NCBI GenBank assembly: GCA_903923345.1
Contig: CAIXXI010000559.1
Span: 1-5,374, forward strand
DNA: 5,374 nt
Origin: an uncultured Burkholderiales bacterium
GTDB lineage: Bacteria; Pseudomonadota; Gammaproteobacteria; Burkholderiales; Burkholderiaceae_E
Reading direction: 5' to 3'
Part shown: in pieces, positions 1-5,374 of the stretch
Layout: the number at the start of each line of letters is the position of its first letter
Numbering within the stretch: the first letter of the stretch is position 1
Position numbers and translations under genes: made by a program
The notes under the pieces: model-generated
Seen by the model: the letters and a program-made list of their open reading frames with translations, nothing else
Databases searched by the model: none
Told to the model about the DNA's origin: nothing

Positions 1-1
1 C

Positions 2-1192
2 GATCACCCCAGACTTGAATGCACGCTTCACCTGAAGCCCGGCAAGGACAAGTCGCTGCTGCGACGTCATCCCTGGATCTATGCGAACGCGATCGATCGG
101 ATCAGCGGCACGCCACAGTCGGGCGAGACGGTGCGGGTGCTGAGCACTGATGGCCGATTCCTGGCCTGGGCCGCGTTCAGCCCGGCCTCATCGATCCGGG
201 CCCGCGCCTGGACTTTTCTGGAGACCGATCGGGTCGATGTGTCGCTGATCGGTGCCCGTGTGTCGGCGGCAGTGCAGCGTCGACGCGGACTCGAAGCCCA
301 CACCAATGCGATCCGGCTGGTGTTCGGCGAGGCCGATGCCCTGCCGGGCCTGGTGGTCGATCAGTATCGCGAGCAATTGGTCGTGCAGTTTCTGGCCGCA
401 GGCGTGGAGCTCTGGCGCGAGGTGATTCTCGATGCGCTGAAATCTGCCACGGGCTGCACGGCGGTGTACGAGCGCTCGGATGCGGCCGCGCGTGAGCGCG
501 AAGGGCTGGCCGTTCGGGAAGGCACGCTGTCAGGCGAGACCCCGGGGCTGATTTCGGTCGTCGAGCATGATGTGCGCTACTCGGTCGATGTGATCAACGG
601 GCACAAGACCGGCTTTTACATCGACCAGCGTGACAGCCGCAGGCTGGTGTCGGAGCATGCCGCAGGGCGGCGGGTGCTGAACTGTTTCTGCTACACCGGC
701 GGCTTCACGATCGCCGCCAGAAAGGGCGGCGCAATCGAGGCGATTTCGGTCGACAGCAGTGCCGAGGCGCTGGCCATGGCTGCGCAAAACGAGCAGCTCA
801 ATGGGTTTGAGACACCCTCGACCTGGATGCAGGCGAATGTGTTCGATGCGCTCAAGAGCCTGCTGGCCGAGGGTCGGCAGTTCGACCTGATCGTGCTCGA
901 CCCACCCAAGTTCGCGCCCTCGGTGCAGCACCTGGACCGGGCAGCCCGTGCCTACAAGGAAATCAATCTCAAGGCGCTGCGGCTGCTGGCGCCCGGCGGT
1001 CTGTTGTTCACCTATTCCTGCTCGGGTGCGGTGTCGGTCGACCTGTTTCAGAAGATCGTTGCAGGCGCGGTTTTTGATGCCCGTACCGACGCACAGATGC
1101 TGCATCGCCTGGCCGCCGGCATCGACCATCCGATGTCGATGACTCATCCGGAAGGCGAGTATCTCAAGGGCCTGATGCTGCGCCGGATGTAA
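2..1192 (+). CDS. rlmI: 23S rRNA (cytosine-C5) methyltransferase, RlmI family (5' end just outside window)
   Basis: Probable SAM-dependent RNA methyltransferase; E. coli RlmI makes m5C1962 in 23S rRNA. The reading frame is open from base 2 with no in-frame ATG at the expected place. The first visible residues already match the RlmI N-terminal PUA region (KPGKDKSLLRRHPW), so the start lies a few codons left of the window. About 396 residues are visible, close to the length of E. coli RlmI. In window numbering the PUA domain spans roughly residues 1-75. GHKTGFYIDQRDSR is at 200-213, the SAM-binding motif NCFCYTGGF at 227-235, DPPK at 300-303 and SCSG at 339-342, whose cysteine fits the catalytic position of m5C enzymes. 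The end, HPEGEYLKGLMLRRM, is typical of the family. It sits 67 bp before the GTPase gene and is probably a separate housekeeping function. The target base is inferred from the family. Confidence 0.93.
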   Translation, partial: DHPRLECTLHLKPGKDKSLLRRHPWIYANAIDRISGTPQSGETVRVLSTDGRFLAWAAFSPASSIRARAWTFLETDRVDVSLIGARVSAAVQRRRGLEAHTNAIRLVFGEADALPGLVVDQYREQLVVQFLAAGVELWREVILDALKSATGCTAVYERSDAAAREREGLAVREGTLSGETPGLISVVEHDVRYSVDVINGHKTGFYIDQRDSRRLVSEHAAGRRVLNCFCYTGGFTIAARKGGAIEAISVDSSAEALAMAAQNEQLNGFETPSTWMQANVFDALKSLLAEGRQFDLIVLDPPKFAPSVQHLDRAARAYKEINLKALRLLAPGGLLFTYSCSGAVSVDLFQKIVAGAVFDARTDAQMLHRLAAGIDHPMSMTHPEGEYLKGLMLRRM

Positions 1193-1259
1193 ACTGGTGG
1201 GCTTGGTTGGCTCGCCTGATGGCGCGTCGACGCTGATCCTTCGCAAGCGAGAGACCGTC

Positions 1260-2237
1260 ATGGCTCAGAACCTCGTTCCGGTCACCATCCTGACCGGCTT
1301 TCTCGGCAGCGGCAAAACGACCCTGCTCAATCGCATCCTCACCGAACAGCACGGCCACCGGATTGCGGTGATCGAAAATGAGTTCGGCGAAGAGGGTGTC
1401 GACAACGAATTGCTGCTGCAAAACGCCGACGAACAGATCGTCGAGATGAACAACGGCTGCATCTGCTGCACGGTTCGAGGCGATCTGGTCCGCATCCTGG
1501 GCGACCTTCGCGAACGCCGCGAGGCCGGCGATATCAAGTTCGAGCGCGTGATCATCGAGACCACCGGGCTGGCCGATCCGGGCCCGGTCGCGCAGACCTT
1601 CTTCATCGACGACGATGTCGCCGAGTACTACCTGCTCGATGCGGTGATCACGGTGGTTGACGCCCGCCATGGCGACCAGCAGCTCAATGAAAACAAGGAA
1701 GCGGTCGAGCAGGTGGGCTTTGCCGACCGCATCCTGATGTCCAAGGTCGATCTGGTCGGCCAGGCCGAGCAGGACGCGCTGCGCAAGCGGCTGTCGCGAA
1801 TCAATCCGCGCGCGCCGATCCGTCCGGTGCATTTCGGCGATGCACCCATCGACGAAATCCTGGATATCCGCGGATTCAACCTGAATGCGGTGCTCGAACT
1901 CGCCCCGGACTTCCTGACCAGCGACGAGCATGAACACGACGACGCGGTGACTTCATTCATCTTCAAATCGGACAAACCCTTCGATGCCGCCAAGCTGGAA
2001 GATTTCCTCGGCGGTCTTGTTCAGGTTTACGGCCCAGACATGTTGCGGTATAAAGGCGTCCTTTTCGTCAAGGGCTCGGAACGGCAGATGGTGTTCCAGG
2101 GAGTCCACCAGATGATGGGCGCAGACCTTGGGCGCCGCTGGCAACCCGGCGAAAAGCAGTCGAGCAAGATGGTGTTCATCGGTCGCAAGCTCCCGAAGGA
2201 CATGTTCATCCAGGGTTTGAAACAGTGCCTGGCCTGA
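1260..2237 (+). CDS. yjiA: COG0523/CobW family GTPase (YjiA-like), putative zinc metallochaperone
   Basis: Cytoplasmic G3E-family P-loop GTPase of 325 residues, close to E. coli YjiA in length and motif order. Such proteins are thought to use GTP hydrolysis to deliver metal, often zinc, to client proteins. Visible motifs: Walker A GFLGSGKTT at 13-21; IENEFGE at 38-44; the metal-binding CxCC motif in NGCICC at 65-70; ETTGLADP at 100-107; a guanine-specificity motif SKVD at 161-164 in place of NKxD; and a CobW C-terminal domain from about 229, with LRYKG and MVFIGRKLP. A short acidic-histidine patch, DEHEHDD (222-228), sits at the domain junction where relatives often carry longer His-rich stretches. 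The ATG at 1260 is chosen because homology starts there and GCGAGAG lies about 6 bp upstream; a GTG at 1197 would add 21 unrelated residues. It lies 38 bp before dksA, consistent with an operon. The zinc role is inferred from family and neighbours. Confidence 0.93.
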   Translation: MAQNLVPVTILTGFLGSGKTTLLNRILTEQHGHRIAVIENEFGEEGVDNELLLQNADEQIVEMNNGCICCTVRGDLVRILGDLRERREAGDIKFERVIIETTGLADPGPVAQTFFIDDDVAEYYLLDAVITVVDARHGDQQLNENKEAVEQVGFADRILMSKVDLVGQAEQDALRKRLSRINPRAPIRPVHFGDAPIDEILDIRGFNLNAVLELAPDFLTSDEHEHDDAVTSFIFKSDKPFDAAKLEDFLGGLVQVYGPDMLRYKGVLFVKGSERQMVFQGVHQMMGADLGRRWQPGEKQSSKMVFIGRKLPKDMFIQGLKQCLA

Positions 2238-2275
2238 CGGCGTGAGCCGTTGGCGAACAGGACGCACGCGGGACC

Positions 2276-2707
2276 ATGATGGCAGTCACCAAGACAACCA
2301 AGCCTCTGACAGAAGCCGAACTGAAGGTCATGCCGGAGTCGGCCTATATGAACGAGGGGCAGCTGCAGTTTTTTCGCGAGCGGCTGCAGCAGATGGAACG
2401 CGACATCCTCGCCAATGCCGGTGAAACCACCGAGCACCTGCGCGAGACCGTGATCGTTCCCGATCCAGCCGACCGCGCCACCATCGAGGAAGAGCATGCC
2501 CTCGAACTGCGCACCCGTGATCGCGAGCGCAAGTTGCTCAAGAAGATTCAGCAGTCGCTGTCGCGCATTGATTCCGGCGACTATGGCTGGTGCGAAGAAA
2601 CCGGAGATGCCATCGGCATCCCGCGCTTGCTGGCCCGTCCGACGGCGACCCTGTCGCTCGAAGCGCAGCAGCGTCGCGAACTGCGCCAGAAGCTCTACGG
2701 CGACTGA
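2276..2707 (+). CDS. dksA: RNA polymerase-binding transcription factor DksA, cysteine-poor (zinc-finger-less) variant
   Basis: 143-residue DksA that would bind the RNA polymerase secondary channel and act with ppGpp on promoters such as those for rRNA. The N-terminal YMNEGQLQFFRERL block (24-37) leads into the coiled coil. The tip motif DPADRA (63-68) keeps the two aspartates and the alanine needed for activity. EEHALELRTRDRERKLLKKI (72-91) is the returning helix. The zinc-finger region is present in length but not in ligands: positions matching E. coli C114, C117, C135 and C138 are C106, T109, S127 and A130. It therefore should not hold structural zinc, as known for P. aeruginosa DksA2 and similar variants. 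Two ATGs lie in tandem (2276 and 2279); GGGA at 2270-2273 is better spaced for the second, so the first Met may be absent. It lies between a putative zinc chaperone and an ABC system. It may be the only DksA here or a zinc-sparing paralogue. Confidence 0.93.
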   Translation: MMAVTKTTKPLTEAELKVMPESAYMNEGQLQFFRERLQQMERDILANAGETTEHLRETVIVPDPADRATIEEEHALELRTRDRERKLLKKIQQSLSRIDSGDYGWCEETGDAIGIPRLLARPTATLSLEAQQRRELRQKLYGD

Positions 2708-2728
2708 GCTTCACCTGACCTGAAACAC

Positions 2729-2751
2729 CGCCCCGACACGCGTTCGGGGTG
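2729..2751 (+). terminator. GC-rich hairpin after dksA, weak terminator candidate
   Basis: CCCCGA (2731-2736) pairs with TCGGGG (2744-2749) around a 7-nt loop. The stem can be extended by a G-T and a C-G pair to 2729/2751. No T-run follows, so an intrinsic terminator is not supported. It could attenuate transcription between dksA and the ABC genes, or be a structured leader just before the ATPase start. Confidence 0.3.
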
Positions 2752-2764
2752 CGCGGGTCCGGAT

Positions 2765-3487
2765 GTGCAAGAGACCGCCTTGTCACAGGATTTCACCGTG
2801 CCCGACCTCTCGGCATCCGATCCGGCCGGCACTGGCCTGCGCATCGAAAAACTGGTTTTTCGCCGGGGCGATCAGGCGGTTGTCTCGATCGAAGCCTTTG
2901 CGATGGACCGGGGCGCTCATGCGCTGGTCACTGGGCCCTCAGGATGTGGCAAGACCACGTTGTTGTCCTTGATCGCCGGTCTGCTTCCCATTCAAGAAGG
3001 CCGCATTGAGCTGTCCGGCGAGGACCTTGGCGCGGTGGCGGCGCGCGGGCCGCAGGCCATGGATCGGTTCCGTGCCCGAAGGATCGGCCTGGTGTCTCAG
3101 CAGCCGATGCTGTTTGGCATGCTCGGCGCGCTGGATAACCTGCTGATTGCCCGCCAGCTGGCGGGGCTGGAGCCCGATCGGGCGGCCTGCCTGGGCCTGC
3201 TGTCGCAACTCGGTCTTGAGGGTCTGGCCGCGCGGCGCCCCTCGGCGTTGTCCCGCGGTCAGCAGCAACGGGTTGCGTTGGCCCGGGCACTGGTCAACCG
3301 GCCTGCACTGATCCTGGCCGACGAACCCACCGCGAATCTGGACGATGAACACACCGCACAGGTGGTCAGGCTCCTGCAGGATCGGGCCCGGGCACTCGAC
3401 GCCAACCTGCTGATAGCGACCCACGATGCCCGGGTGCGCGAGCACTTCGATTGCGTCCTGGCACTGCCCGGACAGCCGCGACCATGA
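2765..3487 (+). CDS. ABC transporter ATP-binding protein, MacB/LolD-like
   Basis: 240-residue cytoplasmic ATPase that should power the FtsX-like permease encoded immediately downstream. Motifs in order: Walker A GPSGCGKTT (57-65), Q-loop SQQP (111-114), signature LSRGQQQR (162-169, with R where LSGGQ has G), Walker B LILADEP (182-188), D-loop NLDD (191-194) and H-loop ATHD with H220. The first ~24 residues are not part of the ABC fold. The start is uncertain: GTG at 2765 gives the length listed but has no good ribosome binding site, whereas TTG at 2780 has AAGAGA (2769-2774) five bases upstream and would remove five residues. The stop overlaps the permease start as ATGA, indicating translational coupling and a fixed subunit ratio. 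The partner resembles permeases found beside DUF3299 genes, such as Pseudomonas PA4064-PA4066 as I recall it. This favours a zinc-linked system over LolD, but substrate and direction are unknown. Confidence 0.9.
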   Translation: MQETALSQDFTVPDLSASDPAGTGLRIEKLVFRRGDQAVVSIEAFAMDRGAHALVTGPSGCGKTTLLSLIAGLLPIQEGRIELSGEDLGAVAARGPQAMDRFRARRIGLVSQQPMLFGMLGALDNLLIARQLAGLEPDRAACLGLLSQLGLEGLAARRPSALSRGQQQRVALARALVNRPALILADEPTANLDDEHTAQVVRLLQDRARALDANLLIATHDARVREHFDCVLALPGQPRP

Positions 3488-4734
3488 GCCTGTGGCGCTT
3501 TGCATGGGCATCGCTGCGGTCGCGCCCGCTGATGACCGCCCTGACCCTACTGCTGGTGGCGCTGGGCATGGCCACGGTCGTGATGGTCAATCTGGTCACC
3601 CGGCAGTTCGATGAACGCCTGGCGCGGGATGCCTCGGGGATTGATCTGGTCGTGGGCGCAAAAGGGTCGCCCTTGCAGCTGGTGCTGTCCGGGGTCTACC
3701 ACCTGGATGTGCCGCCGGGCAATATCCCCTTCTCGGCCCTGGCCCAGTGGCGGGCCAACCCGATGCTGGAGCAGGTCATCCCGATGTCGCTGGGCGACAG
3801 CTTTCGCGGCTTTCGACTGGTCGGTACCGAGCCGGAATTCATCGCACTGCAGGGCGCCCGAATGGCCCGAGGCAGGGTGTTCGAGTCACCGATGCAGGTG
3901 GTGGTTGGTGCCCGGGTAGCCGAGGAAACCGGCCTGGATGTGGGTGCACGCTTCGTCGGTAACCACGGTCTGGCAATGGATGGCCCCAGCCATGGGGACG
4001 CGACTTACACGGTGACCGGCGTGCTGGCTGCCAATGGTTCAGTGATCGATCGCCTGGTGCTGACCTCGCTCGAATCGGTCTGGCAGGCTCATGACCACGG
4101 CAAGCCTGCCGAGCAGGCACCGGCCGGGCGCGAGGCTCACGCGGACCACTCCGACCATCGGGACCATTCGGACCACGAGGCGCACGATGATCGCGAGATC
4201 ACGCTGATGCTGCTGCGCTATGCGACCCCGCTGGCCGCCGTCAGCCTGCCCCGCCTGATCAATGCAAGCGATCGGCTGCAGGCAGCCTCCCCGGCATTCG
4301 AATCGGCCAGGCTGGTGTCGCTTCTGGGCATGGGTGCTGACGGACTTCGCGCATTCGGCCTGCTGATTCTGGCGGTGGCGGGCGTGTCGGTGTTTGCCGC
4401 ATTGTTCCAGACGCTGTCGGACCGCCGCCGTGAGATGGCGCTGCTGCGCCTGCTCGGCGCTTCGCCTGCCCGACTGTTTGCCTTGTTGCTGCTCGAGGGC
4501 CTGCTGATCACCGTGATCGGCGTGGTGCTGGGCCTGGCATTCGGGCACGGTGTGATTGAATGGGCTGGCCGGGTGCTGATCCCACGAGGCGAATGGCCTG
4601 TGACCGGCCTGGCCTTTGATCGGGTCGAGCTGGCCTCCATTGCCGGCGCACTGCTGCTGGGGGTGCTGGCCTCACTGCTGCCAGCCTGGCTGGCGTCGCG
4701 CACCTCGCTGGCTGACGTGCTGGCAAACGAGTAG
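3484..4734 (+). CDS. FtsX/MacB-like ABC transporter permease with His-rich periplasmic loop
   Basis: 416-residue inner-membrane permease with the MacB/FtsX layout. TM1 is at about 17-38, a large periplasmic domain spans about 39-288, TM2 is at about 289-310, TM3 at 333-355 and TM4 at 384-405. The FtsX-type cytoplasmic segment RRREMALLRLLGASPARLF lies at 314-332. The block DLVVGAKGSPLQL followed by PPGNIPF (about 54-82) is characteristic, as I recall, of permeases encoded next to DUF3299 proteins. Within the periplasmic domain, residues 203-236 hold eight histidines, the last six in HADHSDHRDHSDHEAH, with many aspartates. This is a plausible zinc-binding loop. ATG at 3484 is chosen because it overlaps the ATPase stop (ATGA) and starts the family-like MSLWRFAWASLRSRP; the open frame upstream lies inside the ATPase gene. 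Only one permease is encoded, so it presumably acts as a homodimer. It may move a metal or metal-related ligand, or drive mechanotransmission; the sequence cannot decide. Confidence 0.9.
   Translation: MSLWRFAWASLRSRPLMTALTLLLVALGMATVVMVNLVTRQFDERLARDASGIDLVVGAKGSPLQLVLSGVYHLDVPPGNIPFSALAQWRANPMLEQVIPMSLGDSFRGFRLVGTEPEFIALQGARMARGRVFESPMQVVVGARVAEETGLDVGARFVGNHGLAMDGPSHGDATYTVTGVLAANGSVIDRLVLTSLESVWQAHDHGKPAEQAPAGREAHADHSDHRDHSDHEAHDDREITLMLLRYATPLAAVSLPRLINASDRLQAASPAFESARLVSLLGMGADGLRAFGLLILAVAGVSVFAALFQTLSDRRREMALLRLLGASPARLFALLLLEGLLITVIGVVLGLAFGHGVIEWAGRVLIPRGEWPVTGLAFDRVELASIAGALLLGVLASLLPAWLASRTSLADVLANE
4090..4191 (+). other. His/Asp-rich putative metal-binding loop in the permease
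   Basis: Histidine codons fall at 4090, 4096 and then every nine bases at 4138, 4147, 4156, 4165, 4174 and 4183. The core 4144-4179 is four tandem 9-base units of the form GACCAYNNN, each coding D-H-x. The segment lies between TM1 and TM2, so it should face the periplasm. Zinc is the likely ligand by analogy with His-rich loops of zinc transporters; copper or nickel cannot be excluded. Confidence 0.75.
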
Positions 4735-4776
4735 GCGTCCCGGCCCCGGCCCTTTCAGGACTTAAAAGCGAATATC

Positions 4777-4781
4777 GAGGA
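4777..4781 (+). promoter_or_regulatory. Ribosome binding site of the DUF3299-like gene
   Basis: GAGGA lies four bases before the ATG at 4786, slightly closer than usual, and supports that start. It sits in a short A/T-richer patch (4761-4775) of an otherwise GC-rich 51-bp gap. The patch shows no clear -35/-10 pair, so no separate promoter is claimed. Confidence 0.6.
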
Positions 4782-4785
4782 CCTC

Positions 4786-5367
4786 ATGCAAAGCTCACCC
4801 ATCGAACACGGTGCGCGCACGGGCGCTGCGAAGCGGCTGCTGGCGGTCATGCTGTTGAGCCTGATTGCGTTGGTCCAGGCGCAACCGGCCCCGCAGCCAG
4901 GTTCCGTGCCGACGCCCGGCAGTGCAAGCCCGCAGTCGAGTTCCGTGCCGATGCCAGGTCACGCGGGCCCGCAGCCGCTGGTCTCGCCGCCGCTGCCCGC
5001 GGTACCGGGCGCCCTGTCCTGGGAGGTGCTGGGACAGGTCAAGCCGGTCAAGGTGAAGGGCAAGTTGCTGCCTGAATTTTCGGCTGCGATCATCAAGCTC
5101 GATCGCCAGGAGGTGAAAGTCGCCGGATTCATGCTGCCTTTGCAATCGAGCGAGCGGCAGAACCACTTTCTGCTGACGGTCACCTCACAGACCTGCTCGT
5201 TCTGCGTGCCAGCTGGGCCTGAGGGAATCATCGAGGTGCGAACCCGTACACCGGTTCGAGTGACCTTCGATCCGGTGCTGATTGCCGGTCGGCTGGAGGT
5301 GCTGCGCGACGATCCGACAGGCGTGTACTACCGAATCAGCAATGGCGAAGCGTTGCCGATCCGCTGA
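4786..5367 (+). CDS. Secreted periplasmic protein with DUF3299-like domain and CxxC pair
   Basis: 193-residue exported protein of unknown function. A Sec signal peptide is clear: RTGAAKR, then hydrophobic LLAVMLLSLIALV (18-30) and a likely signal peptidase I site after VQA (residue 32). No lipobox cysteine is present, so it should be soluble in the periplasm. Residues 33-73 form a Pro/Gly/Ser-rich flexible linker containing a two-copy 13-residue repeat. The folded part, about 77-193, has the DUF3299 pattern: VKVAGFMLPL (110-119), HFLLT (127-131), a cysteine motif TCSFCVP (136-142), then PVRVTF, AGRLEVL and a final YYRISNGEAL. Many DUF3299 proteins have a single cysteine in GACIHVPPP at this point; here there is CSFC (C137, C140), which could bind metal or form a disulfide. 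It follows the permease by 51 bp and is probably co-transcribed as the periplasmic partner of the ABC system. The DUF3299 call is from recalled motif pattern only. Confidence 0.75.
   Translation: MQSSPIEHGARTGAAKRLLAVMLLSLIALVQAQPAPQPGSVPTPGSASPQSSSVPMPGHAGPQPLVSPPLPAVPGALSWEVLGQVKPVKVKGKLLPEFSAAIIKLDRQEVKVAGFMLPLQSSERQNHFLLTVTSQTCSFCVPAGPEGIIEVRTRTPVRVTFDPVLIAGRLEVLRDDPTGVYYRISNGEALPIR
4897..4974 (+). repeat. Two-copy 39-bp tandem repeat in the Pro-rich linker
   Basis: Bases 4897-4935 and 4936-4974 align without gaps with 28 of 39 identical positions. They encode PGSVPTPGSASPQ and SSSVPMPGHAGPQ. The in-frame duplication lengthens the linker between signal peptide and domain. The divergence shows it is not recent. 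Confidence 0.8.
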
Positions 5368-5374
5368 TCGATCA

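Noticed and set aside
1193..1259. Possible Zur operator upstream of the GTPase gene
   Set aside because: No A/T-rich inverted repeat of the Zur type is present. The only symmetry is the GC-rich 10-mer palindrome GCGTCGACGC at 1224-1233, which fits chance in this base composition.
530..1261. Long open frame on the - strand opposite rlmI (243 codons)
   Set aside because: It lies entirely antisense to well-conserved rlmI motifs, its translation resembles no family, and GC-rich codon bias commonly opens such antisense frames.
1164..1937. Long open frame on the - strand opposite the GTPase gene (257 codons)
   Set aside because: It is antisense to clear GTPase motifs; the composition is that of a reverse-complement shadow with no recognisable domain or start signal.
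3236..3273. Degenerate ABC signature (LSRGQ for LSGGQ) as a sign of an inactive ATPase
   Set aside because: All other catalytic motifs are intact, and variation at this signature position occurs in active ABC proteins.
3484..4734. LolC/LolE or lipoprotein-release permease
   Set aside because: Only one permease gene is present, the DLVVGAKGSP and GNIPF blocks and the His-rich loop point elsewhere, and the neighbours suggest a DUF3299-associated system.
5365..5374. Perfect palindrome TGATCGATCA at the right edge
   Set aside because: It is built from overlapping GATC/ATCGAT words that recur elsewhere in the window (for example near 90-100), and its context is cut off by the window end.

Overview
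The window is a GC-rich, densely coded stretch of a proteobacterial chromosome. All six genes lie on the + strand with short gaps. The cysteine-poor DksA, with the C-terminal block ARPTATLSLEAQQRRELRQ, resembles the DksA form I associate with Betaproteobacteria such as Burkholderiales. That assignment is by recalled similarity only. No RNA gene, insertion sequence, CRISPR array, phage gene or obvious frameshift is seen.

Layout. (1) From about base 2 to 1192 runs an rRNA cytosine-C5 methyltransferase of the RlmI type, cut by a few residues at the left edge. (2) 1260-2237 encodes a YjiA-type COG0523/CobW GTPase, a putative zinc metallochaperone. (3) 2276-2707 encodes a DksA protein in which three of the four zinc-finger cysteines are replaced. 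(4) 2765-3487 and 3484-4734 encode an ABC ATPase and an FtsX/MacB-like permease that overlap by ATGA. The permease has a histidine-rich periplasmic loop with six histidines spaced exactly three residues apart. (5) 4786-5367 encodes a secreted protein with a Pro-rich linker and a C-terminal DUF3299-like domain carrying a CxxC pair.

How they may work together. rlmI is probably an unrelated housekeeping gene. The remaining five genes read as a zinc-homeostasis or zinc-starvation locus: a metallochaperone GTPase, a DksA that should not need zinc for folding, a MacB-like ABC pair with a His-rich periplasmic loop, and a DUF3299-like periplasmic protein. The last three resemble the PA4063-PA4066 cluster of Pseudomonas aeruginosa and the Zrg cluster of Vibrio cholerae, as I recall them. 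The His-rich DUF2796 periplasmic partner of those systems is not in the window. No convincing Zur operator was seen, so zinc control is inferred from gene content and not from a visible site.
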